Assembly (NCBI RefSeq): GCF_001882345.1
Contig: NZ_MINL01000001.1
Coordinates: 561,944-625,943 of the forward strand
Length of the DNA: 64,000 nucleotides
Direction of reading: 5' to 3'
Origin: Halomonas sp. QHL1
Lineage (GTDB): Bacteria > Pseudomonadota > Gammaproteobacteria > Pseudomonadales > Halomonadaceae
A program made the translations under genes and the position numbers. This document shows positions 1-8,466 of this stretch, piece by piece (within the stretch, counting starts at the first letter, position 1; every line of letters starts with the position of its first letter). Below the pieces are notes generated by a model, which had not been told where the DNA came from, ran no database searches, and saw only the letters and a list, made by a program, of their open reading frames with translations.

Positions 1-139
1 TCCGGTAGGCTTCTTCCACCGCCTTGTGTAGCAGGTAGGTAGCCCGTTCGGGACCCACCCGTTCCACCACTACGTCGACGGCTTCCTGCCATTCCCGGGT
101 TTCCTGTGGATCGAAGTCATTGTAGTTTTCGAATGGCAT
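1..139 (-). CDS. aceE: Pyruvate dehydrogenase E1 component, 5' end only (partial)
   Basis: Only the first 46 codons of a leftward gene are in the window. Its start codon is at 139-137 and is preceded by GGAG at normal spacing. The peptide begins MPFENYNDFDPQETREW and continues with a VVVERVGPERATYLL-like stretch. This matches the conserved N-terminus of homodimeric E1 (AceE), where a DPxETxEW segment precedes a helix containing GPERA. The full enzyme, about 890 residues, decarboxylates pyruvate with thiamine diphosphate in the pyruvate dehydrogenase complex. The catalytic parts lie outside the window, so the call rests on the N-terminal signature alone. Confidence 0.72.
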   Translation of the reverse strand, partial: MPFENYNDFDPQETREWQEAVDVVVERVGPERATYLLHKAVEEAYR

Positions 140-174
140 GATCGTCTCCGTTGGTGGGACCGGAATTGTTTTAG

Positions 175-2445
175 TTATGGATGGGGCTGTGCCTCAACGA
201 CAGCGAAGGCACTCATATTGGCGATGCCCCGTGCGGTGACGGTGCGGTTGAGCACATGTACTGGCTTGGCGGCCCCCAGCAGGATAGGCCCTACGGAAAC
301 ACCGTTGCCCAATACCTTTAAGGCGGTAAAGGCGATATTTGCCGCATCAAGGTTGGGCATGATCAACAGGTTGGCCTCGCCGTCTAGAAGCGAGTCGGGC
401 AGGATGCGATGACGCACCCCAATGGACAGCGCTGAATCGGCCTGCATTTCGCCGTCCACCACCAGGTCCGGTGCGCGCTCATGGATCAGCGCTAGTGCCT
501 GGCGCATCTTTACGGCACTCGCGAAGTCGGAACTGCCGAAATTCGAGTGGGAGACCAGGGCGGCTCGGGGCGTGATGCCGAAGCGGCGAACCTGTTCCGC
601 AGCCAACAGGGTGATTTCGGCGATTTGGCTGGCATCGGGATCGTAATTGACGAAGGGATCGGCAACGAAGAGGGTGGTTCGTTCGAGGATCAGCAGTTGC
701 AGAGCGGCAGGTGTACTGACGCCCTCGCGCAGACCGATAACGTCCAACACCAAGTCCAGGTGCTCGTGGTAAGTCCCCACCGGGCCGGCAATCATGGCGT
801 CCACATCGCCCCGGCGCAGCAACAGCGAGGCGAGGATGGTGGCTCGGCTGCGGACTCGCTTCTCGGCAGCCTCCGGATGAACACCACGCCGTCCCATCAA
901 CTTGTGGTACTCGCTGGCCAGTTCGGTGCAGTCGGGAGATTCCTGTGGGTCGATCAGCTCGAAATCAATGCCCGCCTTCACCGGCAGGCCCAATTCCTCG
1001 ATGCGGGCTTCAATGATCGCACGGCGGCCGATCAGCACAGGTTTGGCATAGTGCTGACTGACACAGACCTCCATAGCGCGGAGAACACGCTCGTCCTCGC
1101 CTTCGGCGTACAGCAGGCGAAGTGGATTCTGTCGCGCTGCCTCGAAAACCGGCTCCATCACATTGCCGGTGCGGTAGACCAGTTTTGATAGCGAGCGGGT
1201 ATATGCATCCAGGTCAGCAATGGGGCGAGCGGCCACACCGCTTTCCATGGCGGCCTTGGCCACCGCCGGGGGGATGGTGTCTATTAGGCGCGGATCGAAG
1301 GGTTTGGGCAGAATGTACTCGGGCCCAAAGCTAAGCGCCTGTCCGCCATAGGCCACTGCCACCGTTTCCGGCACCGTAGTGGTAGCCATGTCGGCGATGG
1401 CCTTGACGGTGGCCAGTTTCATCTCCTCGTTGATGGTGGTGGCGCCGCAGTCCAGGGCGCCACGGAAGATGAATGGAAAGCACAGTACGTTGTTGACCTG
1501 GTTAGGGTAGTCCGAGCGACCGGTGGCAATCACCGCATCCGAACGTACTGCCTTGACTTCCTCTGGCATGATTTCCGGGGTGGGGTTGGCCATGGCCAGG
1601 ATCAAGGGGCGTTCGGCCATGGTCGCGACCATCTCCGATTTTAGCGCTCCCCCTGCAGACAGACCGAAAAACACGTCGGCCCCGTTGACGGCATCAGCTA
1701 GGGTGCGGGCCTCGGTTTGGGCTGCATAGCGCTCCTTGTAGGGATCCATTTCCTCGGTACGGCCAGCATGAATAACGCCACTGCGGTCGCAGACTAGAAT
1801 ATTTTCCTTGCGCACCCCAAGGGCGACTGCCAGATCCAGGCAGGCCAGCGCCGCAGAGCCCGCGCCGTTGCAAACTAGGCGAATGTCGTTGAGCTGCTTG
1901 CCCACCACCCGTAACCCGTTGAGCAGGGCGGCCCCCGCGACGATAGCGGTACCGTGCTGGTCATCGTGGAAGACGGGGATCTTCATCCTCTCGCGCAGGC
2001 GTCGCTCTATCTCGAAGCATTCCGGTGCCTTGATGTCTTCCAGATTGATGCCGCCGAAAGTGGCCTCCAAACCGGCGACGATCTCGATAAACTTATCCGG
2101 ATCGCGCTCCTCGATCTCAATGTCGAACACGTCCACGTCGGCGAATTTTTTGAACAGCACGGCCTTGCCTTCCATCACCGGCTTGGAGGCCAGGGCGCCG
2201 ATGCTACCCAACCCCAGTACCGCTGTGCCGTTGCTGATCACGGCCACCAGATTGCTGCGGGCGGTATACTCGGCCGCCATTAGGGGGTCACGTTCAATTT
2301 CTTCGCAGGCCGCGGCGACCCCAGGCGAATAGGCCAGCGACAGATCGCGCTGGCTAGCCATCGGTTTGATCGCCTGGATTGCCAACTTACCGGGGCGGGG
2401 GAATCGATGGTACTGTAAGGCGCTTTCGCGCAAATCGTCTGCCAT
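175..2445 (-). CDS. maeB: NADP-dependent malic enzyme with phosphotransacetylase-like C-terminal domain (MaeB type)
   Basis: A 756-residue cytosolic enzyme that oxidatively decarboxylates malate to pyruvate, yielding NADPH. The malic N-domain (about 15-155) has the catalytic Tyr in YSPGVA (Y39), the Lys in MEGKAV (K94), and metal ligands in LEDIKAPE and HDDQHGT (D161/D162). The NAD(P)-binding domain (about 165-400) carries GAGSA near 194-198. Residues about 430-750 form a phosphate acetyl/butyryltransferase-like domain, which in MaeB proteins is catalytically silent and regulatory. The length is normal for the family. The ATG at 2445 has GAGG about 8 nt upstream. The gene lies upstream of aceE on the same strand, with 35 nt between them, so both act at the pyruvate node. 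Confidence 0.95.
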   Translation of the reverse strand: MADDLRESALQYHRFPRPGKLAIQAIKPMASQRDLSLAYSPGVAAACEEIERDPLMAAEYTARSNLVAVISNGTAVLGLGSIGALASKPVMEGKAVLFKKFADVDVFDIEIEERDPDKFIEIVAGLEATFGGINLEDIKAPECFEIERRLRERMKIPVFHDDQHGTAIVAGAALLNGLRVVGKQLNDIRLVCNGAGSAALACLDLAVALGVRKENILVCDRSGVIHAGRTEEMDPYKERYAAQTEARTLADAVNGADVFFGLSAGGALKSEMVATMAERPLILAMANPTPEIMPEEVKAVRSDAVIATGRSDYPNQVNNVLCFPFIFRGALDCGATTINEEMKLATVKAIADMATTTVPETVAVAYGGQALSFGPEYILPKPFDPRLIDTIPPAVAKAAMESGVAARPIADLDAYTRSLSKLVYRTGNVMEPVFEAARQNPLRLLYAEGEDERVLRAMEVCVSQHYAKPVLIGRRAIIEARIEELGLPVKAGIDFELIDPQESPDCTELASEYHKLMGRRGVHPEAAEKRVRSRATILASLLLRRGDVDAMIAGPVGTYHEHLDLVLDVIGLREGVSTPAALQLLILERTTLFVADPFVNYDPDASQIAEITLLAAEQVRRFGITPRAALVSHSNFGSSDFASAVKMRQALALIHERAPDLVVDGEMQADSALSIGVRHRILPDSLLDGEANLLIMPNLDAANIAFTALKVLGNGVSVGPILLGAAKPVHVLNRTVTARGIANMSAFAVVEAQPHP

Positions 2446-2573
2446 GTGATTTACCTCGCTCGCTTTCGCTCACGGCGATCACTGTTTTGATGACCATATC
2501 GCCGATCTTGTTTTTGTTTTGTATTGCTAATAGCCTAGCCACAACTCCCTTTCCACAAGCCTCCCTAATTCTT

Positions 2574-2601
2574 AAATTAGTGGTCCCCGTTATTTTGTCA
2601 A
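2574..2601 (-). promoter_or_regulatory. Candidate promoter for maeB
   Basis: On the minus strand a perfect TTGACA (2601-2596) is followed after 16 bp by TAATTT (2579-2574), about 130 bp upstream of the maeB start. A 6-bp palindrome (2565-2580) overlaps the presumed -10 and could be an operator. The -10 match is weak, so this is tentative. Confidence 0.35.
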
Positions 2602-2719
2602 TTTTTGTAATCCCAGCGGTTACTAAGTTGCGTTTGGTGCTTAAGAGGAAAGACAAGTTTCCTTCAGTACGGCTATTCACCAAACCGTTAAGACCCACGC
2701 TTGCACCAAGTGAGTTATC

Positions 2720-2757
2720 GCGGTGCTAGGCAGATAACGCGGTGCTAGGCAGATAAC
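2720..2757. repeat. Perfect 19-bp tandem repeat (two copies)
   Basis: GCGGTGCTAGGCAGATAAC occurs at 2720-2738 and again at 2739-2757 with no gap and no mismatch. It ends about 20 bp before the likely start of the DUF3750 gene. A recent tandem duplication or a doubled protein-binding site are both possible. Confidence 0.85.
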
Positions 2758-2777
2758 TTTCAGTGACGGATAAATCG

Positions 2778-3536
2778 ATGAAAACGTTCCTACGAGGGCT
2801 GCTCAGTCTGGTGGCGCTTTTAGCGTTGCTATTGGCCGGGCCTGTTTGGTTATTGGCGAGTAATCAGGTGGTAACTGACGGCCATTGGTCATCGCTAGAT
2901 CGGTCATCTGCGGGTATAGCACCTGATCCTGCGGAGATTTCTGAAGCCGTGGTTCAAGTCTATTCCGCTCGAGCTTATAACTGGCGCGGAGCGTTTGGCG
3001 AACATATCTGGATTGCTACCAAGGCGGAAAACGCCAATAGCTACCGGCTCCATCAAGTGTTGAGCTGGCGGCGTCCGACGGTGGTGTCTTCAATAGATAC
3101 GCCTGATCGAGCCTGGTTTGGTAACTCGCCGACGCTGCTGGCGGATTACCGAGGCGATGACGCTGCGCAGTTGATACCGCAGATTGAGACCGCTGCCGCT
3201 GACTACCCCCAAGCCGAGCTATATCGTGTATGGCCTGGGCCGAACAGCAATAGTTTTATCGCTTGGGTAATACGCGAAGTACCAGGTTTTGAGGTGACGC
3301 TCCCGGTCACTGCTATCGGCAAGGACTATATTTTTAATGGCGTTTTTGCGGCTGCGCCCAGCGGTACCGGTTATCAGCTGTCACTGGGTGGGGTGGTGGG
3401 CTTAATGGTGGCGCTGGAGGAGGGTATTGAGCTCAATCTCTTAGGCTTGAGCTTTGGTATCGACTTTATGCGACCCGCTTTGAAACTGCCTGGCATAGGA
3501 AGGTTGGGTATGCCCGCAAAAGTGATAGGAGGCTGA
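2778..3536 (+). CDS. DUF3750 family membrane-anchored protein
   Basis: About 252 residues from the ATG at 2778. An in-frame GTG at 2763 would add five residues but has no better ribosome site. A hydrophobic N-terminal segment (about residues 4-27, rich in Leu/Ala and ending in GPVWLLAS) is a signal anchor or uncleaved signal. The rest, with AYNWRGAFGEHIWIATKAE followed later by WPGPNSNSFIAW, matches what I recall of the DUF3750 family. Its members are periplasm-facing proteins of unknown function. The gene stands alone between maeB (divergent) and the toxin-antitoxin pair. Confidence 0.72.
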   Translation: MKTFLRGLLSLVALLALLLAGPVWLLASNQVVTDGHWSSLDRSSAGIAPDPAEISEAVVQVYSARAYNWRGAFGEHIWIATKAENANSYRLHQVLSWRRPTVVSSIDTPDRAWFGNSPTLLADYRGDDAAQLIPQIETAAADYPQAELYRVWPGPNSNSFIAWVIREVPGFEVTLPVTAIGKDYIFNGVFAAAPSGTGYQLSLGGVVGLMVALEEGIELNLLGLSFGIDFMRPALKLPGIGRLGMPAKVIGG

Positions 3537-3566
3537 CCCTAAAGAGTAAAAGCTGTGCTGATTTAT

Positions 3567-3600
3567 TTGCAGATACTTTTTTATTCAACTAGTATCTGTA
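3567..3600 (+). promoter_or_regulatory. Toxin-antitoxin promoter with overlapping palindromic operator
   Basis: A -35 TTGCAG (3567-3572) and -10 TAGTAT (3590-3595) are separated by exactly 17 bp. A palindrome with 10-bp arms (one mismatch; the inner 8 bp CAGATACT/AGTATCTG is perfect) occupies 3568-3577 and 3591-3600. It therefore covers both promoter elements. This is the arrangement expected for autorepression by an antitoxin or antitoxin-toxin complex. The site lies 30 bp upstream of the antitoxin start. Confidence 0.7.
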
Positions 3601-3629
3601 GATAAAGGGTGAAGGCTAAGAGGGTAGCT

Positions 3630-4028
3630 ATGCAAACGGCACACGACATTTCCCAAAACAGGGCAGCGGCAGCGGCAGGCTTGAAAGCGGCTGTGCGAAT
3701 TCTGGATAAGTGGCGAGCATCTGGCGAGCAGGGTGAAGCGATTTTGCGCGTTTCGCATAGCACTTACGCGCGTGCCAGGCGGGGGGATCTTGTCGAGATC
3801 AAATTAGATAGCGACCAGCTAACTCGGATCAGCTACTTACTCAACATCCACGCTGCGTTGCGGATGATATTTGATAACCCAGAGAATCTTTATGGGTTCG
3901 TGAATTTGGTGAATCACAATCCCTACTTTAATGGCCGCACACCGCTTGAAATTATCGGCTCCGGTGATTTTGCGGCGCTCTACGAAACCTTTAAGCGTAT
4001 CGATAGCCTACGGGGAAGCCAGTGGTAA
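3630..4028 (+). CDS. Xre/MbcA/ParS-type antitoxin of a RES-Xre module
   Basis: About 132 residues from the ATG at 3630, which has AGAGGG at good spacing; an in-frame GTG at 3609 is less likely. The N-terminal half is helical and should be the DNA-binding Xre-like part. The C-terminal half (LNIHAALRMIFDNPENLYGFVN, then GRTPLEIIGSGDFAAL) is the toxin-binding DUF2384 signature, where a pseudo-NxxxxGxxPxxxI motif engages the RES toxin. The frame overlaps the toxin gene by 7 bp, so translation is probably coupled. The palindrome upstream is its likely operator. Confidence 0.88.
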   Translation: MQTAHDISQNRAAAAAGLKAAVRILDKWRASGEQGEAILRVSHSTYARARRGDLVEIKLDSDQLTRISYLLNIHAALRMIFDNPENLYGFVNLVNHNPYFNGRTPLEIIGSGDFAALYETFKRIDSLRGSQW

Positions 4029-4717
4029 AGGCCGCGGATTTGCAGACCCTGCCCTCTGAAAACGTCACCGGTTATCGCTTAGTCAATAGTAAGTTTCCGC
4101 CGATTGATCTGTTCGATGATGTGGCGAGCGCTGAAGAGTTTGCCGCGCTCCACGCACTACAGGCATTAACCAATCCGCGTTTACAAAATGAAGTGGGTAA
4201 TTTAGCGCTTCTACCCCACGAACAAATACCTTTTGGAATTCGTGGCTGCTCTTATGCCGTAGCTCCTTTTACCCATGTGAATCCGCAGGGTTCGCGCTTT
4301 AGCGATGGCAGTTTTGGCGTGCTCTATTTTGCCGATACGCTTGAAACGGCGATTGCCGAAGTAAAGCATCACCAGCAGTTGTATTGGCAAAATGTGCCAG
4401 GATTGCACTACGAACGGTTTGTCTTTCGTGGTTTAAAAGCCACTTTCGATCAGGGAGGCTTTTACGATGCGGTCGTTTTACCCATTGAGCACGCTATTTA
4501 CACGCCCGATGATTACTCCGCCTCGCAGCCCTTTGGTGCCGACATACGCCGGTGTGGGGATGGGCTTCGCTACCACTCTGTGCGCAAGATTAATGCAAAC
4601 TGTTGGGCGCTAATGACACCAAACTGTGTGGCTGACATTATCCAAACAACTCATCTGGAAATGATTTGGAATGGCACCATTACCCAGGTGAATCATCTGC
4701 GTTTTTCCCACCGATGA
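4022..4717 (+). CDS. RES-domain toxin
   Basis: A 231-residue protein starting with GTG inside the last codons of the antitoxin gene. RES-family features are visible: an N-terminal GYRLVNSKFPP with the conserved Arg, then GSRFSDGSFGVLYFADT followed by ETAIAEV with the conserved Glu, and a Ser-containing C-terminal region. RES toxins are ADP-ribosyltransferase-fold enzymes that degrade NAD+ or ADP-ribosylate targets and halt growth. Overlap with the antitoxin and a shared promoter mark a type II toxin-antitoxin module. No frameshift or loss is seen, so the pair should be functional. Confidence 0.88.
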   Translation: MVKAADLQTLPSENVTGYRLVNSKFPPIDLFDDVASAEEFAALHALQALTNPRLQNEVGNLALLPHEQIPFGIRGCSYAVAPFTHVNPQGSRFSDGSFGVLYFADTLETAIAEVKHHQQLYWQNVPGLHYERFVFRGLKATFDQGGFYDAVVLPIEHAIYTPDDYSASQPFGADIRRCGDGLRYHSVRKINANCWALMTPNCVADIIQTTHLEMIWNGTITQVNHLRFSHR

Positions 4718-4729
4718 CGAGCCGCGGCC

Positions 4730-5209
4730 TTAGTTGTTTTGCTGCTGCTCGGTAAAGCGTTGCATGATGGCGAGGGTTTCATCGCTCACATGATGCTCCA
4801 TGCCTTCAGCGTCGATACGCGCCGTAGCATCTCTTACCCCAAGGGCGCGCAAAAAGTGCAGCACGATATCGTGGCGGGCGCGTGACGTTTCCGCCATTTT
4901 TTGACCCGCTTCGGTGAGAAACAGCGAGCGATAGGGCTTGCTGGTGACCAACTCCAGCTCATTTAAACGCCGAATCATTTTTGACACCGTCGCTTGACTG
5001 ACCGCCATACGGTTGGCAATGTCCGCCGCGCGCGCTTCGCCGCGGTGTGCCAGCAGGTCGCCAATTAGCTCAACGTAGTCTTCAATCAGTTCGGTTTCGT
5101 GGGCATTGCGCACCGTTGCATACTGCTGCGCGTGCTGCTCGACGGGCGGCAAAGCATCACCAGGAATGCTTGGGGCGGTCAATGAAGCGTTCGGATTAGA
5201 ATCAGTCAT
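4730..5209 (-). CDS. mntR: Manganese-responsive DtxR-family regulator MntR
   Basis: 159 residues from the ATG at 5209; a TTG two codons earlier has no ribosome site. A winged helix-turn-helix (about 45-105: ETELIEDYVELIGDLL, then AADIANRMAVSQATVSKMI) is followed by a dimerisation/metal-binding region (GMEHHVSDE with His/Glu/Asp ligands). There is no SH3-like third domain, as in MntR. In this family Mn2+-bound protein represses manganese uptake genes. It is divergent from the Mn/Zn-type ABC operon, supporting the assignment. A TATAAT hexamer six bases upstream of the ATG suggests a leaderless message. Confidence 0.88.
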   Translation of the reverse strand: MTDSNPNASLTAPSIPGDALPPVEQHAQQYATVRNAHETELIEDYVELIGDLLAHRGEARAADIANRMAVSQATVSKMIRRLNELELVTSKPYRSLFLTEAGQKMAETSRARHDIVLHFLRALGVRDATARIDAEGMEHHVSDETLAIMQRFTEQQQNN

Positions 5210-5215
5210 TGGCAA

Positions 5216-5221
5216 ATTATA
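5216..5221 (-). promoter_or_regulatory. Candidate -10 of mntR, implying a leaderless mRNA
   Basis: A perfect TATAAT on the minus strand ends only six bases before the ATG of mntR at 5209. Transcription would then begin at or very near the A of the start codon. No Shine-Dalgarno sequence is visible upstream. No good -35 was found at 17 bp, so the call rests on the -10 and the missing ribosome site. Confidence 0.45.
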
Positions 5222-5286
5222 TCGGAAGCAGTGGGAACAATCATTGGATAGTCCTTGGGATAGTAGCGTATTTTTGAGTAATATTG

Positions 5287-5300
5287 TTAGCCAAGGCTAA
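5287..5300. promoter_or_regulatory. MntR-box-like palindrome upstream of mntA
   Basis: TTAGCC-AA-GGCTAA is a perfect 6-bp inverted repeat with a 2-bp centre. Its core TAGCCAAGGCTA differs at one base from the TAGCAAAGGCTA core I recall from the Escherichia coli mntH/mntR box. It lies between mntR and the divergent mntABC operon, 70 bp before the mntA start. It could repress either promoter when manganese is sufficient. Confidence 0.65.
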
Positions 5301-5369
5301 ACTGTTTGCACAATGCTTTTTTATTGAGCTACAGTCTACTTATCGGTTATGCACAATAAAGGAGAGACA

Positions 5370-6290
5370 ATGAGAAAGCGCAACCTGGGTATGGCCTTGA
5401 GCCTACCGCTATTGTTGAGCGCTGCACTAGCCAGTGCAGAGACGCCAGAGAGTGCGCCGTCTCCCCTAAATGTGGCCGTCACTTTTTCTGTGCTTGGCGA
5501 TATTGTTGCCAGCGTGGCAGGGGAGGATGCCAACGTCTCAGTATTAACGCCGATTGGCGCTGAGGTGCACGAATGGGAATTGACCCCCAGTAATTTCGCT
5601 GCATTGGAAACGGCAGACGTGGTGTTTTACAACGGCTACCAGCTAGAGCAGTGGATGCCCCAGGTAGAGGCAACGGTTATCGACGGCACTCCACTAGTGG
5701 CGGTCGCGGAAGCCTCTGAGTACCCAACCCAGACCATTATTACTGGTGACATGGAAGGCGATGTCGATCCTCATTTATGGATGGATCCGCGTGCGGTGTC
5801 AGCCTATGTTCAGGTCGTCGCTAATGAGCTGGAGCATTTACTTCCCCAGCGGGCTGAAGAGTTCCAGCAGCGTGCAGAGGCGCTGAAAGAAGAGCTGCAT
5901 GCACTGCATGTGGAACTCCAAGAGCGCTTAGAGGCGATACCTGACGAGCGCCGGGTGCTACTCAGTAGCGAAGCCGCCTTTCTGTATTTCGCCGATGCCT
6001 ATCATTTTGAACACAATGGCATTTGGGGCACCAACGCTGAAACCGAAGGCTCTCCTCGCCAGTTAATGCGCGTGGTGGACATGATTAATGAGCTTCAACC
6101 TGCCGCGCTGTTCTGGGAAAGCACTATTTCTGACCGCCACGTTACCAGTCTGGCGCGGGATACGGGCGTTAACGTCGCGGGGCCGCTATATGTAGACTCG
6201 CTTAGTGAACCCAGTGGTGAAGCGGGTGATTATTTCACCATGATGCGTCAAAACGTTGAGTTATTGCGCCAAACATTGGCAACAGAGTAA
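5370..6290 (+). CDS. mntA: Manganese/zinc ABC transporter substrate-binding protein
   Basis: 306 residues from the ATG at 5370, which has AAAGGAG in front; the upstream in-frame ATG at 5349 has none. A signal peptide (about 1-23, ending ASA-ET) exports it to the periplasm. Cluster A-I ligands are seen in the M5370 numbering: His67 (EVHEW), His135 (DPHLWMDP), Glu201 (SSEAAF) and Asp276 (YVDSLS). The His/His/Glu/Asp set favours Mn2+ over zinc, and no His-rich loop typical of ZnuA is present. It is the first gene of an operon with the ATPase and permease, next to mntR. Confidence 0.88.
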   Translation: MRKRNLGMALSLPLLLSAALASAETPESAPSPLNVAVTFSVLGDIVASVAGEDANVSVLTPIGAEVHEWELTPSNFAALETADVVFYNGYQLEQWMPQVEATVIDGTPLVAVAEASEYPTQTIITGDMEGDVDPHLWMDPRAVSAYVQVVANELEHLLPQRAEEFQQRAEALKEELHALHVELQERLEAIPDERRVLLSSEAAFLYFADAYHFEHNGIWGTNAETEGSPRQLMRVVDMINELQPAALFWESTISDRHVTSLARDTGVNVAGPLYVDSLSEPSGEAGDYFTMMRQNVELLRQTLATE

Positions 6291-6296
6291 ACGATC

Positions 6297-7124
6297 ATGG
6301 CAACGACATTTGGCGACGCTCCCGTGGCTATTCATATAAAAGGGCTCTACGCAGCCTATCAGCGTCAGCCCGTTTTGGAAGACATTAATCTGCAGTTCCC
6401 AGCAGGTAAATGGACTGCCATTGTGGGGCCGAATGGGGCAGGTAAATCCACGCTGTTTCATGTTCTTACCGGTAGCATGAAAGCGCTGCGTGGCAGTGTT
6501 CAGGCCTTTAATGAGCCGATTGCGACGCATCGCAAAGCGGGGCATATCGCCTACATGGCCCAGCGCGAAGCCATTGAGTGGGATTTCCCAGTTTCTGTCT
6601 GGGAGACCGTCATGGGCGGTCGCTACGGGCATATGCGGAATGATCCGTTATGGCGGCGTTTGTTGCCTTCGCGCTGGTACCATCCCCGCCATGGCGAGGC
6701 TGTGCGTGAGGCGCTTCTAGCAGTGGATATGCTTTCACTGGCGGAGCGGCCGATTGGCGCGCTCTCAGGCGGACAGAAAAAACGCGTATTACTGGCTCGT
6801 ACGCTCGCCCAGCAGGCCAATATCTTACTCCTTGATGAACCACTGGCGGGGGTGGATCCGCCCAGTGAGCGATTGATTTTAGACGTACTTGCTCGTGAGC
6901 GAGAGGCAGGGCGTACGGTTATTATGGTGACTCACGATATGCCCGGTGCTCGCCGCCATGTTGATCATGTGGTGCTGATTAACCGCTTTATCCGTGGAGT
7001 AGGGACGCCTGATGAAATGCTCAATGACGCCAAATTGGCTGAGCTGGCGGTGAGCTCTATCGAACAGTCGGCAAGCGATGTACGAGTCGCTGAAGCATCT
7101 TCCTTTATGGCAGCCCAGGGGTAA
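6297..7124 (+). CDS. mntB: Manganese ABC transporter ATP-binding protein
   Basis: 275 residues. Walker A GPNGAGKST (44-52), the signature LSGGQKKR, Walker B ILLLDEP and the switch His in VTHDMP are all intact. The protein is therefore an active ABC ATPase of the metal (MntB/ZnuC/SitB) family, acting at the inner face of the cytoplasmic membrane. It begins 6 bp after mntA stops and is followed after 5 bp by the permease, an operon arrangement. Gene letters for this transporter vary between species, so the symbol is by analogy. Confidence 0.88.
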   Translation: MATTFGDAPVAIHIKGLYAAYQRQPVLEDINLQFPAGKWTAIVGPNGAGKSTLFHVLTGSMKALRGSVQAFNEPIATHRKAGHIAYMAQREAIEWDFPVSVWETVMGGRYGHMRNDPLWRRLLPSRWYHPRHGEAVREALLAVDMLSLAERPIGALSGGQKKRVLLARTLAQQANILLLDEPLAGVDPPSERLILDVLAREREAGRTVIMVTHDMPGARRHVDHVVLINRFIRGVGTPDEMLNDAKLAELAVSSIEQSASDVRVAEASSFMAAQG

Positions 7125-7129
7125 GTGAA

Positions 7130-8065
7130 GTGGCAGAACTAATAACGGCACTGAGCCTGTTTGGCGATGCATTGGTGAGTTGGCTCATCGCTGCGTTGAT
7201 GGTCATTGTCAATCTACTGCCCGGCACTGTTTCAGATGCCTTCCAGTACGCCTTTATGCAGCGCGCCTTATTAACCTCAGTACTGGTGGGCGCCATTTGT
7301 GGCATTTTATCCTGCTACGTGGTGCTTAAACGCTGGTCACTGCTGGGGGATGCGATTTCCCATGCCGTGTTGCCGGGGGTGGCCATTGCCTACCTGTTAG
7401 GCTGGCCGTTCTTTATCGGCGCTTTTATCACCGGTGCGCTGACCTCCGTGGGTATTGGCGCTATTGAGCGCCACACGCGGATTAAGTCCGATGCGGCGAT
7501 GGGCCTTATGTTCACCGGGGCGTTTGCATTGGGCATTGTAATTATCAGCAAAATCGCCTCAAGCACCCACCTAATGCATATTCTGTTTGGCAACGTGCTG
7601 GGTGTTCAGCAATCGGCACTGCTGTTGACGTTGGTAGCCAGCGTGATTGCTCTATTAGTCGTGTGGCTCGCTTATCGGCCGCTGCTGCTTTATGCCTTTG
7701 ACCCACAGCAGGCCCAAGCGCTGGGGTTCAATACCAGCGTGATTCATTACGGTTTGATCTTGCTGTTAACCCTGACCATCGTGGCGAGTTTGGAAACGGT
7801 GGGTATCATTTTAGTGGTTGCAATGCTGATCACCCCAGGGGCTACGGCACACCTGCTGACAGATCGTTTTAAAACCATGATGCTGATTTCGATGGGTGTT
7901 GGGGTTAGCTCGGCGGTCATCGGGCTATGGCTTTCGGTGGTGCTGGACGTTGCTTCTGGCGGCACCATTGTGTTGGTGGCCACGAGCTGGTTCTTTATCG
8001 CTCTGCTGTTTTCGCCCAAGCAGGGAGTGTTAATGCGCCAGTGGCGTCGCTGGCGCATGGGTTAG
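7130..8065 (+). CDS. mntC: Manganese ABC transporter permease
   Basis: 311 residues from a GTG start 5 bp after the ATPase gene. About eight hydrophobic segments span the protein, and the ABC-3 family pattern is visible: VLKRWSLLGDAISHAVLPG near the N-terminus and LVVAMLITPGATAHLLT near the C-terminus, the latter being the EAA-like loop that contacts the ATPase. It forms the membrane channel of the MntABC importer and is the last gene of the operon. Family members transport Mn2+, Zn2+ or Fe2+; manganese is inferred from the binding protein's ligands and the adjacent mntR. Confidence 0.87.
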   Translation: MAELITALSLFGDALVSWLIAALMVIVNLLPGTVSDAFQYAFMQRALLTSVLVGAICGILSCYVVLKRWSLLGDAISHAVLPGVAIAYLLGWPFFIGAFITGALTSVGIGAIERHTRIKSDAAMGLMFTGAFALGIVIISKIASSTHLMHILFGNVLGVQQSALLLTLVASVIALLVVWLAYRPLLLYAFDPQQAQALGFNTSVIHYGLILLLTLTIVASLETVGIILVVAMLITPGATAHLLTDRFKTMMLISMGVGVSSAVIGLWLSVVLDVASGGTIVLVATSWFFIALLFSPKQGVLMRQWRRWRMG

Positions 8066-8096
8066 AGCTACACGCTTAAGTGACCTAGCGTGAGGA

Positions 8097-8438
8097 TTAA
8101 TCTGATGATTCGGAAAGTGATTTAATCTGACTCTTAACTCCCACGGCATCTTCGACATCCAGCTGAAAGGCGATGCCGGTACCGGGAGTTTCATCAAATT
8201 CGCCTACCTGGGCAATTGCCTCAAGAATATGGCGGCTGCGGTGCTCCTCTGCCAGGAACAGCAGCATATCCCGCTGCGCGGTAATCTCCATACCAAAAAT
8301 GCCGTGGGCTTTATTGAGCCCTTCGCCGCGGGCGTTATTGATCACCGTGGCGCCGGTAGAGCCTGCGTGGCGAGCAGCTTCAAGAATAGCATCGGTTAAT
8401 TCGTCTTCCACCATGGCAACAATCAGTTTAAAGCGCAT
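8097..8438 (-). CDS. PII-like (GlnB/GlnK superfamily) regulatory protein
   Basis: 113 residues with AGGAG before the ATG. The fold pattern of PII is visible: β1 MRFKLIVAMV, helix LTDAILEAARHAG, STGATVINNARGEG, a T-loop-region segment (LNKAHGIFGMEITAQR), then LLFLAEEHRSRHILEAI and a C-terminal extension. The canonical T-loop uridylylation Tyr context (RGAEY) is absent, so it is a PII-like rather than a classical nitrogen PII protein. It is the last gene of a three-gene leftward operon behind two DUF1538 membrane proteins and may gate them, as GlnK gates AmtB. That role is inference. Confidence 0.75.
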   Translation of the reverse strand: MRFKLIVAMVEDELTDAILEAARHAGSTGATVINNARGEGLNKAHGIFGMEITAQRDMLLFLAEEHRSRHILEAIAQVGEFDETPGTGIAFQLDVEDAVGVKSQIKSLSESSD

Positions 8439-8466
8439 CGCGATCTCCTTTTCCTAACCACTTGCT

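Larger units (their letters stand above)
2446..2762. other. Intergenic region upstream of maeB
   Basis: No convincing gene is seen in these roughly 317 bases. The region holds the candidate maeB promoter on the minus strand and a short palindrome (CTAATT-CTTA-AATTAG, 2565-2580). A 19-bp tandem repeat lies next to the DUF3750 gene. The open frames that extend from here into maeB on the plus strand have no ribosome site and are shadows. Confidence 0.6.

Noticed and set aside
547..1188. Long plus-strand open frame (213 codons) inside maeB
   Set aside because: Antisense to the conserved phosphotransacetylase-like domain; no domain or signal of its own.
2379..2729. Open frames on both strands over the 5' end of maeB and its upstream region
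   Set aside because: No ribosome site, overlap with the conserved MaeB N-terminus and low-complexity translation; treated as shadows.
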